Assembly: GCA_036873135.1 (NCBI GenBank)
Contig: JAPTYO010000023.1
Location: 663,635 to 727,634 of the forward strand
Direction of reading: 5' to 3'
DNA length: 64,000 bases
Source: Clarkia xantiana subsp. parviflora
Lineage: Eukaryota > Streptophyta > Magnoliopsida > Myrtales > Onagraceae
Both the position numbers and the translations under genes were made by a program. How positions within the stretch are numbered: the stretch's first letter is position 1; each line of letters opens with the position of its first letter. The notes under the pieces were generated by a model, which had not been told where the DNA came from, searched no databases, and was given only the letters and a program-made list of their open reading frames with translations. This document shows, piece by piece, positions 54,096-64,000 of this stretch.

Positions 54096-57000
54096 ATGAC
54101 GAAGAAGCGCGTCCCTGATTGGCTGAACAGCTCGCTCTGGTACTCCAGACCACCCGACGACGACCGGTTCCTCCCCTATGCGTCCCTAGACGACTCTGGT
54201 GATTCCGAACCGGCACCGGAGCCGCCTGTCCCCGAGCCGCCTCCCGCGGACCCGCCGAAGACCGATGCGTCCAGAAACAGAAATGATGATGATAATGGAG
54301 TTCCCTCGGTTGAAGAAATGTCGAGGCATTCGCAGCTTTTGACAGAGGTTAGGGTTTTTCTCACTCTTTTGGATACGTTGTCGGCAGTCACGGGAGTTCT
54401 GATTCTGAATGCATCTTGCAGAGTCTTCCTGTTGATAGGATTTCAGTTTTGCAAATGTAGCTTGCTAATATTTCATCACTCTGAAATGCTGTACAATTGT
54501 TTTGCCCATTGGATGATATTATGAACAAGGCTGGATGCTTAATTTTGTAAAGTAGACGTCGTTCTTAAGCTTGATTTTCTTTTATTACTGGTAACGTAGC
54601 TGTCAAAGAAGGTGATCAACATGCGGGAACTGAGGAGAATTTCCTCCCTAGGTATACCGGATGGTGCAGGAATCCGTCCAGTTGTGTGGAAGGTATTTCC
54701 ATTTCATTAGTTGATTTTATAGACTGAGCCTTCTCTGAATTTCCTGATACTCAGTAACTGATTATTTGGTTTCCTATTGGTATGGTTTCCTGTTTGAACT
54801 AATCTTCGCCTCTGGTTGTTGTGGCAGCTTTTGCTTGGCTATCTGCCCCCAGATCGTTCACTCTGGCCTTCTGAACTTGTGAAGAAGAGGTCTCAGTACA
54901 AGAGCTTCAAGGCAGAGATTCTGATGAACCCCGTAAGTGTACATCGTGATGTTGATTCGACAACTGAAACATTTAAGATTAGTCTACATGAAAGGAACCT
55001 TCATCTTTCCCTTTGAAGCCCATTCGTGTGCATTTGGGCATGGGTCAACTGAAAAATCATTTCATGAACTAACTAGATCATGTATATTATCACTTGTTCT
55101 TAATTCTGACAGAGCATTATTATGGCACAGTTTCTTGTTTAAGTCAAGACTTCTGTGTCAATATGCTAAATAGGAATCTAATACTCGAATATGTCTAGTG
55201 TCTGTTTACCTCCATATCTTGTCTTTTTACCTAAGTTCCATTTCTCCTGTAAAAGATGTCAATTCTCAAACTCTTGTGACTAGTTAGTCAGAAATTACGA
55301 GGAAGTTGGAGAAATCCACAAGTGGTGATAACGATGAATCAAAATGCCAAAGCAAAGGTGTCCTTAGCCGTGCGGAAATACCTCAAGGAGAGCATCCATT
55401 GAGCCTTGGGAACAGCAGCGTCTGGAACAAGTTCTTTCAGGTAAAACACATTTCTCTTGAACAGTTTAGGAATGCATTGAATGGGAGTTCAAAGAATTTA
55501 TTAAGTAGCGTGCTCTGGCTTCTTGTTTTGTTATTTTTTCTTTGTTTAATAATGTTTTCTCTGTAAGTGTCAATATGGGACTAACTGAGCAGGAGGAACT
55601 CCTCCAAACACTTTTGAAGATATTCAATGAATCTTTTCTATCAAAATCTATAAGAGGCAACACATTGTTATTTTATTAATCACTTTTGACTATTCAAATT
55701 TAAGGATATCATTGATAATGAACAAAGAGTTTGCCAACTCAATTACGGGAGGTGTATCAAAACAACAAATGTACTGGGAAAGATTCACGAACAAGCTATT
55801 GCTTCTAAAGTATCCATGTGTACATGTACTTCTCATTCGTACTCCCACTATACCAAAAAGGCAACATATGGATATATTTTCATATGATAGATTATTTGTA
55901 ACCTTCTAGCATTCTATTTAATTTATCTTGTATTTTCCATGGATTTGAGTATTTAATGTTATATTATTATTGACCCTTGTTTGTTTTGCATACTGGATAA
56001 ATTCATATTTAACAACATGCCCAAGTTTCTCTGTGAATATAACACTATCTGGGACTCCCAATACCAGTTTAAAATTGAGTGTTACCATCGATGTGTTTCG
56101 ACAGATTCATTAATCAACTCCTAACTTTATATAAGGAGGAGTAGATCCTTGCAATTTGGAGCCAGCGTGGTGTAGATTTCTCACTAAGCTTGGTCTTGTT
56201 TTGGAAGCCCTTGTCAGCCTTGAGATGCTTGTGAACTGTGATCTCTGTCCATCAGGATGTAGCCCCCCTTGATGTGACCAGGTCCTTATCTAAAGTGCAG
56301 CTTCTTGCTTAGGGGCCAAAGTGACAATTACCCTTGCCTAAGACACGCTCAGCGCCTGAAGCTGACAGAGCGGAGGCACTACCTCATAGTTTTAAGTCGC
56401 CTTAGTACCTAATGTTTAAAAACTAGGGACTTACAAGCATGATGAACCCAGATACAATCCGAGTCATATTTGCATGACAGGTCTAAATTTGAATCTAACC
56501 TACATCGGACTTTTATTGTAAACATACCAATTTTACATGTAGACTACAGCAGTCCGAGTTCTGCTTTTGTTGAAATATATCCGTAAAAGTATGGTGGTCC
56601 CATCTAGGACATTGTAGCTTAACCGTGTTTTATCTTTGAATAACGCTGGTTACTTGTGGGGAATACCTCACTTTTTTTTTTTCTCATTCTAGAATTAACC
56701 ATCTTTTTTCAACCATAACAAGAGAATTTTTCTCTAGAATACAGTGCAGTGGGTTTTTTATTTTTAAACCAGCTAAGCAAATATTTGGTTATTATGTGAT
56801 TCATTTGGTTTGCTCTGTGGTGTCAACTGGAAAAAGGAGATGCTTGTTGTTTTGGTATACGACCAGTGATCTGGGAGCTCTGTTACGTTCTTTTTGAGAC
56901 TGATGAGTCATCTAGTGTTCTGAATCTTATTTCTCCTCTTGTAGGAGGCAGAGACTAGGGAACAGATTGATAGGGATGTTAAACGGACTCATCCAGACAT

Positions 57001-60000
57001 GCCTTTTTTCTCGGGAGATACACCATTTGCAAAATCTACTCAGGTCTGCTTTTCTACTAGGCCTATATCTGGCAGATTTAAAAAAAAGTAATGTTTAAGA
57101 AATAATGACATGAATTTTCTGATTATGTATTGGCTAACCATCTCAGGAAGCTCTTAGAAGTATACTAGCCATGTTTGCGAAGTTAAATCCTGGCATAAGA
57201 TATGTCCAAGGAATGAATGAAGTTCTGGCTCCTCTGTTTTATGTGTTCAGAAATGATCCTGACGTTGAGGGTGTGGTATATACTCTGCCTCTTATACTAT
57301 TATCTGAAGATTTATATGGTTTTGTATTAGCTTAGGCTAATTGGTAGATCGAATCCTCACTTGTATGCGGATTTCTTTTCACATCTAGTTGATTCTAATT
57401 ATTTGTTGGACTTCAACAGTCTCACTCTAAATCTCACTTTGTGCATTACCGTAGATATAAAATCCATTTGAAATATTTTTTTTTTAAATGAATGCCGATT
57501 GCAAATTTTTCACTTCTTTATGCATATACTATATATTTCCCCCTTTTATGTTCTGCAGGCTGCTGCTGAAGCAGATACTTTCTTTTGCTTTACTGAGCTA
57601 CTGAGTGGATTTCGGGATAACTACTGTCAACAACTGGATAATAGTATTGTTGGTATCCGTGCAACAATCACAAGGTTGTCACAGCTCCTAAAGGAGCATG
57701 ATGAAGAACTTTGGCGGCATCTTGAGGTCATGACCAAGGTAACATTATCTGTAATCTTTTCCTCTTCGATTTGGATATATACAATTAAAGGAAAGGGTAA
57801 GTGAGGAAAAGGTAGAGTGTTCCTTACTTATTTGAGTAGGGCTCCTTAAAGAAAGGCCAGAGAATGAGATTGTTTCCCTTGGTTGGATTGAGCTCATTAG
57901 AGTAAGAAGGGAAAATTATTTACATATTTAGAACATTTTATATGATAGTAACTATAAATAAAACAAAGAATATGTAATTTTGTAATTTAGTCTGTTTGTA
58001 ACTTTGTATCTTGTTTTCCCTCCAAATCCTTCTTCCAATTGGAGGGTGAACAACCACTTCTTTGGGAAGGAAATGTTCTTCCCTTCATTTTTTCATTTCT
58101 TTCACCCTCCTGCTTATTTAGTATCAGAACTATGGAGAACTTCCCTATCCTTCCCTTTCCCTCCATCTACTATCAGAACAAACCTATAGGTTTATAAGCT
58201 TATATTTAGAAAAGGGAAAACAATATAAATGGTCCTCGAACTTTACTCATTTTTCTATTTCTGTCCTTGAACTTTATTTTTTTCTATTGATGTACTTGAA
58301 CTCGTCAAATCCATTATGTTATAGTCCCGTCGTTAAATTTTACTGTTAATTGTGGGTGATTAGACGCTGATTTAGCAAAAAAATATTGATGTGGACAAGC
58401 TAACATGACATATTTAGGTTCACATCATATTTTTTAATATATATCAATAACTAAAAAATAAATAAATGAATAAATAAAGAAAGAAAAAATAAAAGAAAAT
58501 TAAAAAAAAACATTAAAATGAAAGGCACTAAACATGATGTGGTCAAAACTATGACACGCCAACTTGTCCATGTCAATATTTTTTGCTTAATGAACATCTA
58601 ATCACCCACAATTAACAGTAAAATTTTAACACGGGACTAAAAGAGAATGAATTTGACGAGTTCAAGTACATCAATAGAAAAAAAATTAAGTTCAAGGACA
58701 GAAGTAGAAAAATGAGTAAAGTTCGAGGATCATTTATGTTGTTTTCCCTTTAGAAAAGAATATGGACTGTCATAATGAAGACAATATGTTCAATAAGTAG
58801 AAATTAACTTCAGATAATTTGGTTTTATGTATTATTTTATTGATGACATTCCTTAAAATCAAGTGGTTTCAAGCTAACTAAGGTGATAGTTTTTTCTTCC
58901 AAATTGCTCGACTAAAGGAGAGAAAAAATTGTAATCAAGGTATATATATATATAACTTGGCCTCCCCCTTTTTGAAGGTTATTATGGGTGTTTGGTTGAA
59001 AAAATTGTACTTACAGGCTTTTACACAATGCCTTTCTTTAACATATATCTTCATATCTTTACTATTTTTTCGCTTCAAGTTATCCGCAGATGGGGCCGTT
59101 TGCAGTTTTGCTACCATAATGTGCCTTCCTAAGATTATAGGTTAAACATGGTTCCCTGAATTTTGTTGGTTTTGAAATTAAGCAGCGTGAGGCTTTTAAG
59201 ACCTATCCCAATGTACACTGAACATCCGAATAAAGGCTGTTTTTAACAAGTGAACTGTTTATAACTTGAGCTTAAAGCTAGAGTGGAAGTTTGTTGCTAA
59301 AGTATTAGTGTGTGGTAGTGTATTGTGGCAGGGGCTAGCTAACTCTTTCATCTTCCTATTGCTCTCCAGGTAAATCCGCAATTTTACGCCTTTCGGTGGA
59401 TAACTCTCCTGCTGACTCAGGAATTCAAGTTTGCAGACATCCTTCACATCTGGGACACCCTTTTAAGCGATCCAGAGGGTCCCGAGGTATCTTCGTTGTT
59501 TTCACATTTTTTGTTGTCTTTTAAAGCATAACAAACTGTCCAAAATTTACCCTATGTTAAAATTAGGTGTCTGAAGTTTGAAATGTTAAAATGGACTGTC
59601 CCAAGTTTCATTTTTGTTGAAATTTGGTGTCTCTGCGCGTCTTTTTATCTCCATTCAATCATTTTCATCAACCCATCTACCTACTCATAATCTATCACTC
59701 TTTACTTTTCACAAAATCGTCAAATTTCACCTAAAAATTGAACACTAAAAAAAAAGTTTCTAGAAGAGTGGTGTGGAGCCATTTTCCAATGACAACAAAG
59801 CGAGATTTACTTCTGTGGATGTGACCAACTTCTTAGGTGACGGTCCCGACAAGATGACGAGAAGGGAGTGTGTATGAGAGCTCGAATTTGACTGACGGTT
59901 TCATCGGAATTGACTTCTCTAAAGTAATCACATCGAGACACCACATTTTACCAAAATTAAAACATTGGACACTACATTTTAACATTTAAAACTTCAGACA

Positions 60001-60274
60001 TCTAATTTTAACATAAGGTAAACCTTAGACAGTTTTTTAGTTATTAACCCTGTTATGATATATGGGAAATGGAACTCTAATGAATCTTGGTTTTGTGGTG
60101 TGACAGGAAACATTGCTACGAGTGTGCTGTACAATGCTGATTATTGTTAGAAGGCGTCTTCTGGCAGGTGATTTCACTTCCAATCTAAAGCTGCTCCAGC
60201 ATTACCCATCTTCCACCAACATTAACCATCTCCTCTTTGTAGCCAACCAGTTACGCACTGGACCATCTGCTTAA
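54096..60274 (+). CDS. TBC-domain Rab GTPase-activating protein (TBC1D13-like), 431 aa
   Basis: Speeds GTP hydrolysis by Rab GTPases in membrane traffic. Nine exons: 54096-54347, 54600-54692, 54828-54932, 55288-55440, 56945-57043, 57147-57275, 57559-57738, 59370-59486 and 60107-60274 (TAA); the total is 1296 nt in frame. The end of exon 6 could be 57275 or three bases earlier. The N-terminal 80 residues are acidic and proline-rich. The TBC domain starts near RISSLGIPDGAGIRPVVWKL. Both catalytic fingers are present: IDRDVKR with R215 and YVQ with Q255 (IRYVQGMNEVLAP). Later blocks are LWRHLEVMTK, FYAFRWITLLLTQEF and HIWDTLLSDPEGPE. It closely recalls Arabidopsis At4g13730. Introns 7 and 8 each carry a MITE. 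It is convergent with the P450 gene. Confidence 0.95.
58214..58748. mobile_element. Mutator-type MITE in RabGAP intron 7
   Basis: The ends GGGAAAACAATATAAATGGT and ATCATTTATGTTGTTTTCCC are strong inverted repeats. A perfect 9-bp duplication TTTAGAAAA lies at 58205-58213 and 58749-58757. 535 bp foldback. The same subfamily starts at 63487. Confidence 0.93.
59525..60050. mobile_element. Mutator-type MITE in RabGAP intron 8
   Basis: The right end AGTTTTTTAGTTATTAACCC is intact; the left end is worn (CATAACAAACTGTCC). The interior matches 13047-13579 in the same orientation, including CTAGAAGAGTGGTGTGGAGC and CTTCTTAGGTGACGGTCCCG. Confidence 0.8.
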
Positions 60275-60556
60275 TTCATTCCCTCATATTTGTTTATTTC
60301 CACAGAAGAAAAGGGTTGTGTAATTACATTTTATCATAGTGGGATGTGTAAATTTTGGTTAAAGTGTAAGAAATAGCCGACCTCATTCTCTTCTTGACTG
60401 TCCACTTCTCCTACCTTTACTTTTCTTGTTTGTATATGCTTCTGTGCGGTTCAATTCACTATTCTAATCTTATATTGGTTTTTTATCTCTAACAAAAATT
60501 TCATATGATGGCATGCTACATGTTTGACCAAAATGGTTTTTTTAGAAATTATTCTA

Positions 60557-60988
60557 GGTTTCTGAAGTTTAAATTGTAGATATTGGCTGTCTGAAGTTTC
60601 AACTTTGGAATTTGGTTTTCTATCCATTTTTGCTATAAAATTTGACATAATAGTGTGAAAAGTCGAAATTGCCCCTGATACTTTTATATGTATATTCCGA
60701 CCGGCCACCATCCTACTCCGGCCACCACCCTACTCCTGCCGTCCACCATCCTACTCCGGCTGCCACCATCCTACTCCGGTCGGCCACCACCCTATTAGGG
60801 GTAATTTTGGAATTTATTTTTTTATCGGGTTATGTGACAAGCACGCCACCAAGTTCTATCAATTTTAACAGCAAATTCAGACGGAAACATCAAATTTCAA
60901 CAAAATTGAAACTTTAGACAATTAATATTAACAATTTAAACTTCAGACACCAAAATCTCACATATAGCAAACTTCGGATTTTTAACCC
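60557..60988. mobile_element. Mutator-type MITE between the RabGAP and P450 genes
   Basis: The left end is shortened (GGTTTCTGAAGTTTAAATTG); the right end is GGATTTTTAACCC. A perfect 9-bp duplication ATTATTCTA lies at 60548-60556 and 60989-60997. Same subfamily as 3252-3679. Confidence 0.85.
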
Positions 60989-61211
60989 ATTATTCTATGA
61001 GAAATTCTCAGCTACCGCCGTGCTAACACATGGAAAATATGTGGTGGCCCTCCGGCCAATGGGTTGATAACATGTGTTCAAGTGTTAGTCTCTTTCCGCC
61101 ACATGTTGCTAATTAATTGGCCAGCGGGCACCACTTATTTGCCATCTTTTAACACGATCCCATGGAAGAATTTCTCTTATTCTATATGGTTGTAACACTT
61201 CATGGTGCCAC

Positions 61212-63337
61212 CTACTCGTAAAGAGAAGGCTTCAACCTCACCATGGGAACAACAACAAGAGGCACCTTCTTCTTCAACACAATTCCAAACTGCTCCTCAA
61301 CATCAACCTTCTCATTCTCCTTCCAATCAAAAGAATGCAGCAGCGTGGCAAGTGAATACATCACCATCCTCTCCGCCATCGCTATCCCCGCGCAAATCCT
61401 CCTCCCCGACCCAAACGGAAAGTACCTGAAATCATTCCCACTATAATCCCACTTCCCATTATCAAAAAACCGTTCCGGATCAAACTCCGTCGGATTCTCC
61501 CATATTGTCGGGTCCCTATGAATCGCCCACACGTTGACGAAAACTCTCGATCCCTTCGGAATGTGGAATCCACCGACGGTGGTGTCAGCGCTAGGGCAGT
61601 GCGGGACTAGCAGAGGGAGGACAGGGTGGAGGCGGAGGGTCTCGTTCATGACGGCGCGGAGGTAAGGGAGTTTGTGGATGTCGGATTCTTCTACGATGTT
61701 GTCTTGTCCGATGATGTCGTCTAGTTCTTGTTGAATACGCTGCATGATGTTCGGCTTCTTCATGATTTCGGCCATGGCGAACTCCACTGTGTTGGCCGAC
61801 GTGTCGGTTCCGCCCACAACCATGTCCTGCGTCCACCGTCGCAACAAATTGAAAGTATGAAGTATTAACGATGTTGAAGGAGAAAGTATGAATTATCAAT
61901 GTCGTTGCTATTTGGTGTCTGAATATGCAGAGGATATTTCGGTCATTTCAAGTTAAAATGTGAATTGAAAAAAAAAATGTTTAGCACGTGACTGACACAT
62001 TGGGTATTTTAAAAGTTTTCAAATTTATTTGGCTACGTGACCAATTTCTGTCAAATTTAACCCAAAATTTGACGGAGACACCAAATCTCAACAAAATGAA
62101 ACTTGACCAGTAAATTGGCTAGCTAATTTGTTGTCAAGTTTATTTAAACTTAAATTTCTGACAATTGGATCAACACCTTTAAAACTCTCTCAGCTAAAAA
62201 AGAAGAAAGAGAGTAAGTATGCACGAATTTCGATGATTTGGTTTAACTTCATAAATTCAAATTTAAATAAACTTGAAAACAAATTAGCCAATACATATTG
62301 TCGAGTCTATTTTTAGTAATAAGACCTTTTCTTGCAAAGAACGCTCAATAGGAAAGGAAGGGAATTCAGTGTCTCACCATGAGCAGAGCTTTAACGCCGG
62401 TCATCGAAAGCGGCGTCTTACTACCATCTTCCTCATCATCCTTCTTCACCTTCAACAAAAACTGCAAAAAATCCATATTCCCACCATTAATACCTCCCTC
62501 CTCCTCCATCTTCAACCGCTTACTAATCACACTCTCGAATATTCCATCAAACTGCTTCGCCAGACCTTTCATCTTCTTCTCCACCCCCTGCAAGTCCAAT
62601 CTCGCCAGCGCCGGAAAAAAGTCCGACACGTTCGGCGTCGCCAGCAACTCCGTCATCCCGTTGACCACCGCTCTGAACTCCGATCCCAGCCTTCCTCTCT
62701 CGCTTCCTGCCAGAGTCCGGCCCCACAGCATATTCGTTATGATATTCAGCACCGCCACGAACATCTGCTCTCCGACGTTCACCGGAGATCCGGCCCGATC
62801 GCGCAAGTACCGTACGGTTTCTCGAATCTCTCTCTTCCTCAGATCGTACACAGAGTCCAGCGTCGCGTTGCTCAGCATCTTCAGCACGGTGACTTTGCGC
62901 AGCATCCGCCACTCAGGGCCGTACGGAGTGCAGACGATGTCGCGACCGCCGTAGGAGGCGGCGCGGCCCGCCGCGTCGACGTCGCGATTCGCGAAGGTGA
63001 CATCATGGTCCTTTAGGACCTGTTTGGCTGCATCGGGAGAGGTGATCACGATCGCGAGCTTGGTGCCGAGTCGGAGCTTCAGGACGGGGCCGTAGGTGGT
63101 GGCTAGGGCGGCGAAGTGGGAGTGGAGCTGTGGATCGAGGAAAGGGAGGCTTCCGACCACCGGGAGACCTCTAGGGCCTGGAGGAAGTGGAAGGGACGCG
63201 CCGCCGTTGGGCTTAAGGAAGAAGATGTAGACGGCGAGGGCGAAGAGGGAGGTGAGGAGGAGGAAGGAGAGGGATAGGTTTTCTAGTTTGATGTGGAGAA
63301 ATGGGATCTGTTGTTGCAGCAGCCATGGGAGTGCCAT
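61212..63337 (-). CDS. Cytochrome P450, CYP706-like, 524 aa
   Basis: Membrane-bound heme monooxygenase at the ER face, using NADPH-P450 reductase; CYP706 members oxidise terpenoids or phenolics, and the substrate here is unknown. Two exons, 62378-63337 (320 codons) and 61212-61826 (204 codons plus TAG), are joined in phase 0. The ATG at 63337 gives MALPWLLQQQIPFLH and a membrane anchor at about 20-41; the open frame extends upstream but has no matching sequence. Motifs: proline hinge PPGPRGLP (52-59), I-helix GGTDTS (325-330), ExxR as ETLR (382-385), PERF (437-440) and heme loop FGSGRRICAG with C465. All catalytic residues are present. Exon 1 is strongly GC-rich. The intron (61827-62377) contains a MITE relic. 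Other A-type families such as CYP76 or CYP75 are less likely from the I-helix and leader. Confidence 0.93.
61905..62105. repeat. MITE relic in the P450 intron
   Basis: Contains CTATTTGGTGTCTG and the mirrored AATTTGACGGAGACACC piece of the 14431-type MITE, plus GCACGTGAC. Both ends are eroded. Confidence 0.5.
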
Positions 63338-63486
63338 TTGAGAGAAGAAATAGCTGTTGGATTCAATCTGGATAGACAAATGTGAGACTTCAACAATTTC
63401 ATTGAGATTTTTGCCAGAATTAAATGATACATGCCCATGGTATGGTAGGTTGAAGAAGACAAAAAATAATAATAATAATAATAAAT

Positions 63487-64000
63487 GGGAAAACAACATA
63501 AATGGTACTCGAACTTTACTCATTTTTCTATTTATGTCCTTGAACTTTATTTTTTTTCTATTGATGTACTTGATCTCGTCAAATTCATTCTCTTTTAGTC
63601 CCGTGTTAAAATTTTACTGTTATTTGTGGGTGATTAGATGTTGATTAAGCAAAAAATATTGACATGGACAAGTTGGCGTGTCATAGTTTTGGCCACATCA
63701 TGTTTAGTGCCTTATTTTCATGTTTTTTTTTTAATTTTCTTTTTTTTTTCTTTATTTATTCATTTTTTTTAGTTATTGATATGTATTAAAAAATATGATG
63801 TGAACCTAAATATGTCATGTTAGCCTTGTCCACATCAATATTTTTTTGCTTAATCAACGTCTAATCACCCACAATTAACAGTAAAATTTAACAACGGGAC
63901 TATAACAGAATGGATTTGACGAGTTCAAGTACATCAATAGAAAAAAATAAAGTTTAAGGACAGAAATAGAAAAATGAGTAAAGTTCGAGGACCATTTATA
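63487..64000. mobile_element. Mutator-type MITE at the window end
   Basis: Starts GGGAAAACAACATAAATGGT next to an AAT microsatellite (63465-63485) and matches the 58214-58748 element. The window ends inside its right terminal repeat (GTTCGAGGACCATTTATA). It lies about 150 bp upstream of the P450 start codon, in the probable promoter. Confidence 0.88.

Noticed and set aside
61202..61446. Plus-strand Pro/Ser-rich frames opposite P450 exon 2
   Set aside because: Antisense shadows of the heme-binding exon.
62369..63016. Plus-strand open frames opposite P450 exon 1
   Set aside because: Arginine- and serine-rich shadow of the GC-rich P450 exon; no motifs.

Overview
This is a gene-rich stretch of a flowering-plant nuclear genome, almost certainly a eudicot. 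Genes have many short GT-AG (two GC-AG) introns, the proteins match plant-specific family members (VAMP72, SDI, GlcAT14, CYP706-like P450, plant-type SAHH), intergenic DNA is AT-rich, and plant transposons are everywhere. I cannot name the species.

Layout. (1) 117-1467, minus: 5' part of a ceramide kinase gene (ACD5-like), cut by the window edge. (2) 2994-6711, minus: RhoGAP-domain protein whose catalytic arginine-finger position holds lysine. (3) 9296-11526, minus: S-adenosylhomocysteine hydrolase, complete. (4) 13951-17070, minus: AIR synthetase (PUR5) of purine synthesis. (5) 20251-29054, minus: small LEA protein with a mitochondrial-type leader; its second intron holds a young 6.4-kb Ty1/copia element with LTRs that read as identical and one nonsense codon. 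(6) 29055-32551: repeat-dominated spacer with a TRIM-like element and a hAT-type MITE. (7) 32552-36755, plus: R-SNARE VAMP72. (8) 39354-41452, plus: TPR protein of the SULFUR DEFICIENCY INDUCED family. (9) 42885-48330, plus: SEC23 of the COPII coat. (10) 49758-52897, minus: GT14 glycosyltransferase (GlcAT14-like). (11) 54096-60274, plus: TBC-domain RabGAP. (12) 61212-63337, minus: cytochrome P450, CYP706-like.

The genes do not form one pathway. Loose themes are secretion and trafficking (VAMP72, SEC23, RabGAP, a Golgi glycosyltransferase) and core metabolism (SAHH, PUR5). From memory of Arabidopsis, VAMP72-SDI adjacency and the set LEA/TBC/SAHH/SEC23 recall neighbourhoods on chromosomes 1 and 4, so much of the order may be ancestral.

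The most distinctive feature is the density of small non-autonomous DNA transposons. At least 15 Mutator-type MITEs (GGG...CCC ends, seven with a perfect 9-bp target duplication) in about eight subfamilies sit mostly inside introns. Seven hAT-type elements with TAGGG-like ends are also present, two with perfect 8-bp target duplications. An 80-bp-arm near-perfect hairpin lies upstream of the ceramide kinase gene. Exon limits were set by hand from splice motifs, frame and family alignment from memory; every complete model closes in frame.
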